DNA of 64,000 nucleotides from Ceriagrion tenellum (taxonomy: Eukaryota > Arthropoda > Insecta > Odonata > Coenagrionidae), in NCBI GenBank assembly GCA_963169105.1, contig OY720643.1:101443697-101507696 (forward strand), in the 5' to 3' direction. The translations under genes and the position numbers were made by a program. Shown one piece after another: positions 12,101 to 24,100 of this stretch (position 1 is its first letter; the number at the start of each line of letters is the position of its first letter). The notes below the pieces were generated by a model. The model had not been told where the DNA came from and ran no database searches. It saw nothing but the letters and a program-made list of their open reading frames with translations.

Positions 12101-15100
12101 TTCACTGGAGTCCTACTGATGAAATAGCACCTTGGTAGGAGAACAAAAGATAGTACAAATCATACTGGTGGGATAAAGGGGCGGGACGTAGAGGCATTGA
12201 CAATATTTAATGCATAATATCAACTTCGACGAAGCAAACGAAGAGAAAAAGTCTTCCCTATTACGAAAAGAACTTCCTTCTACTAAGAAAACAAAATTGG
12301 GAAATAGTGGGTCAACTGCTGCGGTCAGTTTCCCCAAAAGCTTATTCCCAAAAAAAGCACAATGATGAAACATTTCTAGAGCAATGAATGAGTACGCAGC
12401 GCATTTCGAAAGCGTATTGGTGTTAATAGATACAAGCGGTCAGAGATAGGTGATTGACGCATCACGAAACCTCTCAGAAAATATATCACGCATTGATAGC
12501 GCATGAAAGAAAACAATGAGTCATATCTAGGTAATGGGACAGGAACGAGTAACATTAGCAAGGCCGAAGATGGTGGAAGGGTGGAGTGAGGTTCGCTTGC
12601 ATTCATAGCAGCTGCCTCGGGCACCTCGGGTAGGCGATCAATACGCCGCAGACCGCCATAATGACGTCATCGCCCTGGGGAATTTTCCAGAACAAGGCCG
12701 CGAGAATTCTACGTCGTTCGGGAGCTTGCCTGACTAGCCCGCGACTCGGATGCTTCATTTCTGTCACAGGAAATTACCGATTCAGAACAATTAAACTTCA
12801 ACACTACACTCACGATTAATCATTGAAGTGGATGGCCATCTGTCAATAAAAATTACGATAGAGGAGTAGAAAAATACATAAAATGACTCATTGGTAGCAA
12901 CATAGCAATTGTAAATCTACAAAATACAGTGCCAGCCACCTTCAGGGTGTGCGGCAAGTGGTGATTCCACAATTGGCATGTAATGCGCGCCCCAGTTCAG
13001 GTGACTAGCAGGGCATTACATGGCTGATGATGGCGTAGAAGTACGTTGTCTAAATTAGAATGCTGGCTCTCATATGCTTATGGCGTGGTAATATTCTCAA
13101 GATTCAAAGCGTAGGCCAATTGAAAGATACCAGAGTGGCACTTTAATTCCCTTCCAACAATAAATAGCGATAATTTTTGACAAAACGATGCATAAGATGC
13201 GTGTAATATTTATGAAGACTACATTTATACTGGAACAACAATCGTCAACTGTTAACATACATTTTGTGATTAGGGTGGTACTGTTAAACATCGACTGGTA
13301 CCTTTGTACCCTGTTTTATAAAATAACTGGTTATAATATTTAGGAAATACGAAGCAGTTCTTCTGACGGGCATGAAAATGAGCCTCACAATCAATGGAAA
13401 AGAAAAGTGAACATTCGGTTTTCGTAGAAGCTCCTCGCGAGGCAATCTAGTGAGCTGGCGGGAGAAAATTTGGCAACGTTGCTAACGCCGTGACCTCCTC
13501 GAGCTTTTTATGGCTTACTGCGTCGAAAAGCTGGCGCGGCGTGGGGGAAGAGGCTTGGGGGGTGGGCTTTCGTGGAAGTATCATTATCTACGGGAAGTAT
13601 ACAGCCCAGCGCTTCCACGTCACAGAGTGAGGGACGGCTGGGTCCCGGTTTGCCTGGCTTTCCCAGCCCGGTTGCAATATGAAAAGGAACAAAGGAATGC
13701 CTCGTGCAGCTGCTCTTCCCCCACTCTCCATTACTTGGGTTCCCATGCAACCAGACATTTCCGACCGTTGGACCCCTCAGGAAAGTGGTCGGGCAAGTTT
13801 CTCTCGAAGCACTCCCAAGCTTGCAGCGGCTAAGGAATTCTACCATCTCCCTCGACAATGGAGGATGCTAAGCTAGCGAAAATTCAACACACATCGCCAT
13901 GATTTCGAAGAGGTTCAGGAAAAATACCATAAATCAAAGCAAAAGTACATACAAACGATGGATTCGAAAGAGGACTCCAGCATCTCTCAACTGCCAGTCT
14001 AACGCATTTACCGCCGATGTAAAATCGATACCGACCACCATCCACCGTCAACACATCATCACATTCCAGCTATTTCATTGAATATTTCGCCACGTATAAG
14101 CAAGGAGTGTTCACTAGCAACACGGTCTCTCATCATTACACTCATCGGGGACAGGCATTACACTCGATCACTATAACTATTTGTAACCATGATCACCATA
14201 ACCATGAATAGTGTAAATAGTGACATTGGCTAGATTGTAGATCTCTTTATTTATATATTTTACGTTCTTATTGATACATGATGTAAATATTGATGCTCTT
14301 ATTTATGCATTAGATTATGAATCTGTAGTAGTAGTCCTTGTACCCCATGCATGTTGGAACGATTGACAATACATCTACGTCATACCCTGAAGGCCACCCA
14401 AAGGGTGTGTGGCAGGGAGTGCTTCCACACCAGGCATGCATGAATGATACGGTAGAACACCGAAATTACATTGAAACCCGCGTACCACACATGCAAAGCG
14501 CCAATTAAAAATCTAATAACCAAGAAACATACTATCGTCAATTGTTCTAACATGCAAGGGACACAAAGACTACTACTACATATTCAAAATAACACGCATA
14601 AATAAGAACATCAATATTTACATCATGCAGAAATAAGAACGTAGAGAATATAAAGAGAAAGATCTACAGTCTAGCTAATCTCACTACTTGCAATTTTCAT
14701 GACGACGATCACTGTTGTTATGGTCCCGAATGGTACGCGGAAAAAATGACATATTATACCTATCTTTATTATCTATATACATTATATCGGTTCTACAATC
14801 TAGCTCTCTAATTCTATTGGCGCGACCTAATCTGCCGTAGTACGAGGGGGTTAATAGTATGTTTTTCACGTCGTCAGAGAAATGATTTTCCTGAAATTTA
14901 GTTAGGAGGTTAAGCCTGTAATTTAATCTACGCTGTGATAGCGATCCCCATCCTAATTCTTCTATCAGTCCAGACACACTTGCCAATTTATCATAGCATC
15001 GTTTCACAAACCTAGCTCCTCTTCGCTGCACGCGATCCAACTCTGATATCAACCCCGCTTCGTGTGGATCCCATACACTAACAGCATATTCCAGATGAGG

Positions 15101-18100
15101 CCTAGCGATTGAAAAATAACAACGTTCTTTCACTTTCTCATCACATTTTCCGAGTACTCTGTTGATAAAGCCTAGCTTCCTGTATGTTTGACCGCATATT
15201 TCCCGATGTTTTCCCCGAGATATGTCGTGAGTAATTGTGACCCCTAAGTACTTAACAGACTCGGCGTGAATAATTCCGTACTATTAATTCTGTAAGCCCT
15301 ACCTGGCCTATTTTTCTTTTTCCAAAAGCTGACTGCTACGCACTTTTTTATGTTTAGTTCCATCTGCCACTTTTCGCACCAAGCATGAATAGCAAGTAGG
15401 TCGATTGTTAATGAGTCGCTATCTTCGGAATTGTTAATATCCCTATACACAACCGCGTCGTCTGCGTAGAGTCTAAGCTTACTTTTAACGACGTTGCTAA
15501 TATCATATATGTACAAGAGAAAGAAAAGTGGACCAATTACACTTCCCTGAAGAACACCCGATGTAACATTAACTGTGTTTGACATGATACCGTCTATGAC
15601 AACCCTTTGTTCCCGCCCATTTAAGAACTGATTAATCCAACTAATAATGTTTTTACCTATTCCATATGCTTCTAGTTTTGAGAGGAACTTAATGTGAGGT
15701 ACCTTATAGAAAGCTTTCTTAAAATCGAGGAATATCGCGTCAACTTGAACATTATTTTCACCCGAGAGCAAGATGTCATGAACGAAGAGGGCCAATTGGG
15801 TTTCGCAAGATCTACCCTTTCGACGATAGAATGTTTCTTGGTTAGTAGATTTTAATGGGCGCGTTGCACGTGTGGTACGCTGGTTCCAATGTAGTTTCGA
15901 TGTTCTGCCGTATTATTGATGCATGCCTGGTGCGGAAGCACCCCCTGCCACATACCCTTTGGTTGGCTTGCAGGGTATTACGTAGATGTAGATTTGTAAC
16001 AGCGTTTTAATTGCGAGATTTACGAGGCGCTTAATCAATTTGATGAACAGAAATTGATAGAAGGAACGAAATTGGAGAAGGCCATTTTCCTATTCTTGCT
16101 CACGCATTCGCGCAGTCCGTCCAGCATGACATTAGACATTTAAAACAATTTTAATTACAACCCAGTATAGGAGTTAAAAACAAAACTAAAATATCGCTAC
16201 CATAATCATATTAGCAGCTTACGTCAGAGTTAATGTGATCCTTTATCGAAATACATTTTATAGATGTCCGTTCCGCAATCCAACGCAACGATCGAAAATT
16301 ACTTGGCAATGAGATCTTAACCTTTTCGAAGAAGCCATTCGTCTACAATTCACTCGGGAAATTGAGCCTATTCTAAAACGTAGGCTGCGATAGTAACTTC
16401 ATTCCCAATGGATGCCGAAAAGATACCTATGCCCTATAAACGAATGGCACAATACTTGGCGGTTAGCATTAAATGTTAAAAAGTGCGTTGTTATGAATTT
16501 TTGAAAAAAAATTTCTCTCTCCACGAAGCGCACACAATCAAACCAAATTATCAATTGTGGAATCAGAGTGAATCACCTTTTCCTTCTAAGCAATAACCGA
16601 CCGTTTTTATCACTATTCCTTCAGTCAAAATTTCCTTCCTAACGTCTTAAGAAGAAGGCTTAAATACCTACTTATGCGTGACCTCAAGACCTGTCGCGGG
16701 GGATTTATTAAAAGAATACAAGGAAAAAGGGACGAGAAAGCAAAGGAGCGATGTTACTTTTCTCTCGTGTGATCTCCATTGGAGTGTGCCGTTAGCATAG
16801 GGTACACTTATGAAGTCGGCTGTTTCAGAAGTCGATCGAATATAGCGGATAACAACAAGAGTTGTGAAAAGTTGTCACAATAAACTAATCAGTGTTACTG
16901 AATTGTTGAAGGAATCGGGGTGGGAACCTCAGAGTGATTGATGGGAAAAATTAAAGGTAAAATCTTTTACGCCCTTTACTTCAGAGCTGAAAGACAATAA
17001 ATGTCGTTTTTTCACGAGCAATAAGGGACCATAGCAGTTGCGATCAGTTCCATGAAACTCATTACTGCCCGTTACTGGGTGGACTCCGTACTTCAGCTTA
17101 ATAGCTTACCATCATTACTAACAAATCATCCCGCACGAAATATCCGGCATGATTTCGTTTCCTGCATGATACACCCAACATACTACCTAGCAAGCCAACA
17201 CAAGGGTGTGTGGCAGGGGGTGAGTTATCACCAACATGCACTACACCAAATATTGAACGCAGTACACTATAGGCATGCTACCAATGCTTCGGAAACTGTT
17301 TGTATTAATGTATATACGTAGCAACTACGTAGACAAGATACAGGAGTCATGCTGAGATCATGCGGAACGTGACATCAGTACAACGTAGCAGATAACGAAA
17401 CAATCTTTAGGGAGCTAATCGACTATTCAGCAACTATACAAGACTCGTAAAGTCTCATTAGAAGACATTATGGTCGCTAATCGAGAGTGGGAAAAACATT
17501 TTAAACCTATCAAAATTGTAAAATTGATTTATGATTTAGCATCTGGCAGTAATATTTATTGATTTCATTCATAAAACTAGTCAGTAGTTAACATTACGAC
17601 CGTATTGCATGTTCGTCTCAACAGCATTCTCCTAGCATCTGGTCTGACCGCGCCCTGTTTCCCGACTGCTTTTTGGCCAGCGCCTATCGGCCAGGGGTAC
17701 CAGCGAAGTTCTGATTTAAACATGGATGAGTGCTGCACGCCTGGTGTAGAATCACCTCGTGCCACACACTCCAAGGGTGGCTTGCACGGCATTTCGTTGA
17801 TGTAGTATAAACTGCACATCTCACACGATCTCAGAATAACTCATACGCATGCGCTTATAAGAATTTACCAAATTATTGATCGCACTATCTGGATCATTTT
17901 TAGCGCATAGAGGAGTATACCATAGTAGAATATATATAGTAGAGCTGTGTCGATCATGAGTGATTCGTTTATTTTGCAAGATTCACTGGCATGAACCAAA
18001 TGAATTGAATCACGTTCTCCGTTCAAATTGTTCATAATGAATCAAATCCTGCTGTTCTCGTTCATAGGTCGAGTGGAGTGGTTTGTGAAGAATTCTGAAT

Positions 18101-21100
18101 AATCACACGATTCATGAGTGATCGAGAACAACTTGATTTGATTCGAATAGAACCAAATCACGCTGTTCATGAATGGATAATCGTGGATGAATGGATCGTA
18201 TGTTAGGGACACTCAAGGAAATAAATCAACAGTACACACGCTTAAGAATATCAAAGGGGAAAAGATAACCAACAGTCTACAAAAAGCCAATTCGTTAAAC
18301 TCATTCTTCAAAAGCATTTTCAGTACTTATACACCACATCTTTTCGATCCGCAGCCAGTTCGTTCCCAAACATGTATGCCTGAAATTATTATAAATTGTC
18401 GCGGCATAGAACAGCAGCTAAAAAATATTAACCCCAACAAATCCCCCGGTCCAGATCAAATACCTGCTCGCGTATATAAAACAATGGCATCAGACATAGC
18501 GCCTTACTTAGAATTAATATTTACCAAATCTTTAGTAGATCATGTAGTGCCTAAGGACTGGAGAGTAGCAAATGTCACACCTATATTCAAAAGCGGCGAC
18601 AGGGAAGACCCTAGTAACTATAGGCCTATTTCTCTCACATCCATTTCCTGTAAGGTATTTGAACACATAATCGTAAGCTCCATTCTGAGTCATTTAGATA
18701 GGGAGGCATTGTTAATAAATAACCAACATGGATTTCGAAAGGGTAGATCTTGCGAAACCCAATTGGCCCTCTTCGTTCATGACATCTTGCTCTCGGGTGA
18801 AAATAATGTCCAAGTTGACGCGATATTCCTCGATTTTAGGAAAGCTTTTGATAAGGTACCTCACGTTAAGTTGCTCTCAAAACTAGAAGCATATGGAATA
18901 GATAAAAACATTATTAGTTGGATTAATCAATTCTTACATGGGCGGGAACAAAGGGTTGTCATAGACGGTATCATGTCAAACACAGTTAGCGTTACATCGG
19001 GTGTTCCTCAGGGAAGTGTGATTGGTCCACTTTTATTTCTCTTGTACATTAATGATATTAGTAACGTCGTTAAAAGTAAGCTTAGACTCTTCGCAGACGA
19101 CGCGGTTGTGTATAGGGATATTAACAATTCCGAAGATAGCGACTCGTTAACAATCGACCTACTTGCTATTCATGCTTGGTGCGAAAAGTGGCAGATGGAA
19201 CTAAACATAAAAAAGTGCGTAGCAGTCAGCTTTTGGAAAAAGAAAAATTGGCCATTTAGGGCATACAGAATTAAAAATACAGAAATTATTCACGCCGAGT
19301 CTGTTAAGTACTTAGGAGTCACAATTAGTCACGACCTATCTTGGGGAAAACATATTAGGGAAATATGCGGTCAAGCATATAGGAAGCTAGGCTTTATCAA
19401 GAGAGTACTCGGAAAATGTGATGAGAAAGTGAAAGAACGTTGTTATTTTTCAATCGTTAGGCCTCATCTGGAATATGCTGTTAGTGTATGGGATCCATAC
19501 GAAACGGGCTTGATATCAGAGTTAGATCGCGTACAACGTAGAGGAGCTAGGTTTGTGAAACGATGCTACGATAAGTTGGCTAGTGTGTCTGGACTGTTAG
19601 AAGAATTAGGATGGGAATCGCTATCACAGCGTAGATTAAATTATAGGCTTAACCTCCTAAATAAATTTCAGGAAAATCATTTTACTGACGACGTAAAAAA
19701 CATACTATTAACCCCTTCGTACTACGGCAGATTAGATCGCGCCAATAAAATTAGAGAGCTAGATTGTAGAACCGATAGGTATAAAATGTCATTTTTTCCG
19801 CGTACCATTCGGGACCATAACAGCTGTGATCGTCGTCATGAATAGTTCGAGTATTGACAATAGGCAGGCAGTTAATATTTCTCATTATATTCTCCTCTTT
19901 CTTATTTATGCATGATGTAAATAATGATGTTCTTATTTATGCATGATATTTTGAATCTGTAGTAGTAGTCTTTGTATCCCTTGCATGTTAGAACGATTGG
20001 AGATACAATGTTTCTTGGGTATTAGATTTGTAATTGGCGCTTTGCATGTGTGGTACGCGGGTTTTTAATGTAATGTCGGTGTTCTACCATATCATTCATG
20101 CATGCCTGGTGCGAAAGCACCCCCTGCCACACACCCTTTGGGTGGCTTGCAGGGTATGACGTAGATGTAGATGTAGATGATAACAATGTGACTGGGACTA
20201 ACCACATTCCATAGTCTTTTCGTGGCATATGGAATTTATTGATAAGAACTAAGAAGTAATTTCATAGAGGCGATCATATTAAGTTGATTGATGAAAACAC
20301 CGAACACAACATGGTACGAATTGATTGGATTTGGTTCTTTGCCTTGGTTTGGTTCCTCGCCGATATTTGACTCTTCGTAGAGAAATCACTAATCGTCGTT
20401 AAATCATTCATCGCATTCATTTGGTTCTTCCATGGTACATTTCGTTTATTATGAATGATTTAAAATAACGAGTAATTGACATGAAACCAATCATATGAAT
20501 CGAATTTTCGAAATGAACTGATATTCCCACCTCTAAATCTACGAAATACCGTACAAGCCACCACTACGGTGTGTGGCACGGGGTGATTCCTCACCAGGAT
20601 GCAGCACTCATCCCAGTTCAAATCAGAACCGCGCACGTTTCCCCGATGCCAGGCGCAGGCCAAAAGCAGTCAGGACATCAGTGCGCAATCAGACCAGAAA
20701 CCAGATGAGCGACACGTAGAGGAACATGCTAACATGAAGTACACTACTGAAGATAAAACTATTGGTTAGAATTACTAAGTCGTCCGATAAATAGCACTAC
20801 AAGGTGCTAATTCATGCAAGAGTATAACATGTCTGAGATTACATGCGAGTTTAGTAGCTAATAATCATGTTGAGATATTTAGCACTACTGAAAAAACCTA
20901 TTTAACTTAGCATCCTAGAACTGATCTATCGCAACTCCCTTGTGCGTGGAAAAAATGTCATATTCAATCTATCGCTTCTGCAATCTATTTCCTTAATCTA
21001 ATTCCTGTGATCGTATCTACCATAATAGTTTGGCTCTAGCAAATTATTTTGAGCGTCTAGCAAAATATTTTGAACGTCCGGCAAAAATTAGTCTACAAAA

Positions 21101-24100
21101 TTTCGTAAAAGATTTAACCCATATTTCTCACTTCGATCGAATTGAGGTTCTCACCCTAATTCCTTTAACAATTTTGTAACACAACTACGTTTATAATATT
21201 CTAATATATAGTGCATGTTGGTGATAACTCAACCCCAGCCAAACACCCTTGAGGAGTTTTGTATGCAAATGTAGAATAAAAACAATCATCCTATATCACA
21301 CACCCTTCCGGTGGTTTGCAGGGTATATGCGGATCCAGAATAATGGTTGAACGATCGAGGGGTAGTATATTTTCCAAATTATCATTCTGTGAACAATATC
21401 CATAGATTAATCGCGTTTATCAGACAGAAGCAAGTATTCACTGTATTGAGGTTTGACGGTGAGGCGACCACATAAATTCATGAATAAACCAAAGGGCAGA
21501 GGAGTAGCGGGAGACGGTGCGGTCTGGTAGCACGAGTGGGAGGGAGCATCTGCCAAGAAAAAAGGAGACTTGTTTACACGCGGAGATACAGGCGTCTCTC
21601 AAGACACTTGTCGTCAGCCAAATGGAAAGAGGACACACTGAGTTGGACTGGAGTTTATAGCACGCTGGGAAACATTACAAAAAAATACATGTAGACGTCA
21701 AATATTCGTGACTCAAAACATGAAAATCAATTCGTGTCTCACTCATTGCTAACCCGAAATATGATCCCACTATCGAACACATCTCCCCTATTCATTTTAA
21801 GCGTTTTTCTCCATGAATGACATTGTCATATAGCATATACGAGAAGTTTGTGGGCAGGCAAGTCGTAAATTAGGATTAATTAAAAGAATACTAGGAAAGT
21901 GTGACGAGAAAGTTAAGGAGCGATGTAATTTTTCCCTCGTTAGACCTCACTTGGAGTACGCCACTAGTATATGGGACCCTTACTAAGTGGGTCTAGTTTT
22001 AGATATAGATCGAATACAGCGGACAGTAGCTAGATTTGTTAAAAATTGTTATGATAAAAATGGTAGTGTTACTAAATTGTTGCGAGAATTCGGGTGGGAA
22101 TCTCTGTCCGATCGAAGGGAAAAATAGAGGTTAAATCTTTTACGAAGGTTTGATGCACACTATTTCTTGCCGGACGTTCAAAATATTTTGCTAGAGCCAA
22201 ACTATTACGGTAGATATACGGTATATTACGGTAGAAGCGATCACAAGAATAAGATTAAGAAAATATGCTGCAGAACCGATAGGTTCAAAATGTATTTTTT
22301 TCACGCACAATAAGGGACCAAAATAGTAGCGATAGATCGGTTATAGGATACTGACTAGGTTAAATAGGTTTTTTCAGTAGTGCTAAATATCTCAACATGA
22401 TTATCAGCAAGAAACTAGCATGTAATCTCAGGCATGCTATACTCTTGTATGAAAATTTATTTACCAAACATGAAATAAATAACAAAATACACTATGCCGA
22501 AGAACAATATGTATGGAAAGTGTAAACAACCGACTAGGCACAAACAGACTAAAGTTTAAACAACCGACTAGGCACAAACAGACTAACTCAACAATTCATT
22601 CGAAACGAAAGCGTGGAAAACGAACTCTTTCTAAGAATTGGCTACGAGTTAAAACAATTACCTAGCATTGTAACTAATAGCTTTACGTCGAATATTTCTA
22701 CATAGGTATGCATTTCAGGTGGAAAATATCATTCGTTGGTGTTTTTCATTACGTTCTGAGTCCACCTAATCACGCCTCAATCTTCGAGGGTTTGATGTGT
22801 CGCAAGAAATTTGTTCGTCTTTCTAAGAGTAATGCCTACATGTACCTATATATCACCCTGAATGTAATATGAAGGGTTTGGCATGGGGGAAATTTAGCCA
22901 TGTCCAACGAATAAATACTCAACAATAAGTAAAACTGAAGGCAAGGTTTGGAAACAATTACGATACAGGTGAGGAGTTCCACCAACGCGACAGTATTGAT
23001 TAGCGATGCTTCGTGAAAACTTGGCAACGGCGCTTTCCAGAAACATCTCTCCCGGCCAGTACTCCTCCTTCCCCTCTCCTTTCCTCAGCTCCCCAACCTT
23101 ACATTCGGCATCACGTGACTGCAGCTTCCGATAACGATCGCGATGGGCAACAGGACGCGTCATGCGAAAATCACCCCACGCACTTCATTTTGCATCTCAA
23201 TGCGGAGAAAAGTAGGGGAGGAAAAAAAAATGAGAATTCAACACGAAAAACACTTCATGGGATAGATTTCGGCCCCACACCCCTATATTTAAAAATTTAT
23301 GATCACTGCTTTGGTCGCTATATTTTCTTCACAATAATTCCACCGCACAGGTCCATGGCATACCGATAAAAATAAGGGCACTGACAAAAATGAGATTACA
23401 TCAACGACTGACGGCTACTTCAAAAGTGATTGCTCTCAAAATGAGTCATTTTCCAAGTCATCATTATTAGAAAACGCATTCAGTGATAACTCGAAAAAAA
23501 TCGATACGTGACAGGAAATACTTTCCCATCCACAATTTCATTTAAAAGTCACACATTATGAAGAGATTTAGGAATTACTTAGGTGAGCATGAACAGTTAA
23601 AGTAGATACAAACCAGGCAGGTAAGAAAATCTGATGGTAAACTGTACAAGATTTTCACAGCAACTCAGGATACTGAGCTACCTGACTAACCCACTCTAGT
23701 CTATCGTTACATAAATATAGATGAGTATTACACTTAACAAGGAAATATTAATGACCATATAATATAGCACCTCCAGAATGATTACCATAAACCTTTTCCA
23801 TTAAGTTACAGAAATAATCGGTGACTTCAGGTCTGATAGAGTGGAAACTAAACATAATAGCACTATGAAATATTGAGCAACTTCCACTCTGATCATATTT
23901 CATACATTAATATCTTCACAATGGAAGTTGCTCATCATTTCATTGTGCAAGTTACAGAAAAGCTTTAAAATGTTAGAATATGGCAACTTACCAAATTTTT
24001 ATCTATTTCATCCCTCAGAGCAATGGTCTCCACATGCAACTTTTCTGTAAATAAAAAATTAAATAAAGACCACAGGAAAGTATTTTCTGAATATTTCAAG

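Larger units (their letters stand above)
14365..15822 (-). mobile_element. CR1-like element, 5'-truncated, inserted into another copy
   Basis: The minus strand reads from RT motif DFKKAFYKVPH (about 15,730) through GVLQGSVIGPLFF and YADDAVVY (about 15,460) to the C-terminal VKERCYFSIARPHLEYAV and FFPRTIRDHN at about 14,720. UTR and tail follow, ending near 14,370 (TACGTAGATGT when read on the minus strand). It is very close to the 18.2-20.2 kb copy but has a frame break near 15,240 and substitutions such as YKVPH and GVLQGS. Its 5' end falls in the RKGRSCETQ motif. Confidence 0.85.
17940..20535. mobile_element. hAT-like non-autonomous element interrupted by a CR1-like insertion
   Basis: The left end TAGAGCTGTGTCGATCATG (17,940) and right end CCCACCTCTA (20,535; inverted TAGAGGTGGG) are similar inverted termini. 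Both halves are rich in diverged GATTCA/TGAATC words, as at 40,463-41,268. The CR1 copy at 18,191-20,183 sits between the halves. I find no convincing 8-bp target duplication, so the outer boundaries are tentative. Confidence 0.45.
1854..23991 (-). other. PLEKHD1 intron 5 (about 22.1 kb), transposon-filled
   Basis: Bounded by donor GTAAGT after exon 5 and acceptor TTTGCAG before exon 6. Nearly every recognisable block inside is a transposable element, listed separately. The stretches 1,854-3,870, 4,920-5,840, 5,910-6,990, 7,320-8,150, 11,830-14,160, 15,995-16,390 and 22,600-23,990 hold nothing I can assign, apart from the GC-richer patches noted elsewhere. Elements lie in both orientations. 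Confidence 0.85.

Noticed and set aside
11821..12138. 105-codon plus-strand ORF
   Set aside because: It starts in the CR1-like tail and has no splice signals, promoter or family resemblance that I could support.
13508..13858. 116- and 107-codon ORFs on opposite strands
   Set aside because: Explained by local GC richness; low-complexity composition and no recognisable domain.
17940..18190. Independent GATTCA simple satellite
   Set aside because: The words are diverged, two-sided and bounded by hAT-like termini, so a transposon end explains them better.
20160..20183. GATGTA microsatellite as a separate repeat
   Set aside because: It is the normal 3' tail of the CR1-like element.
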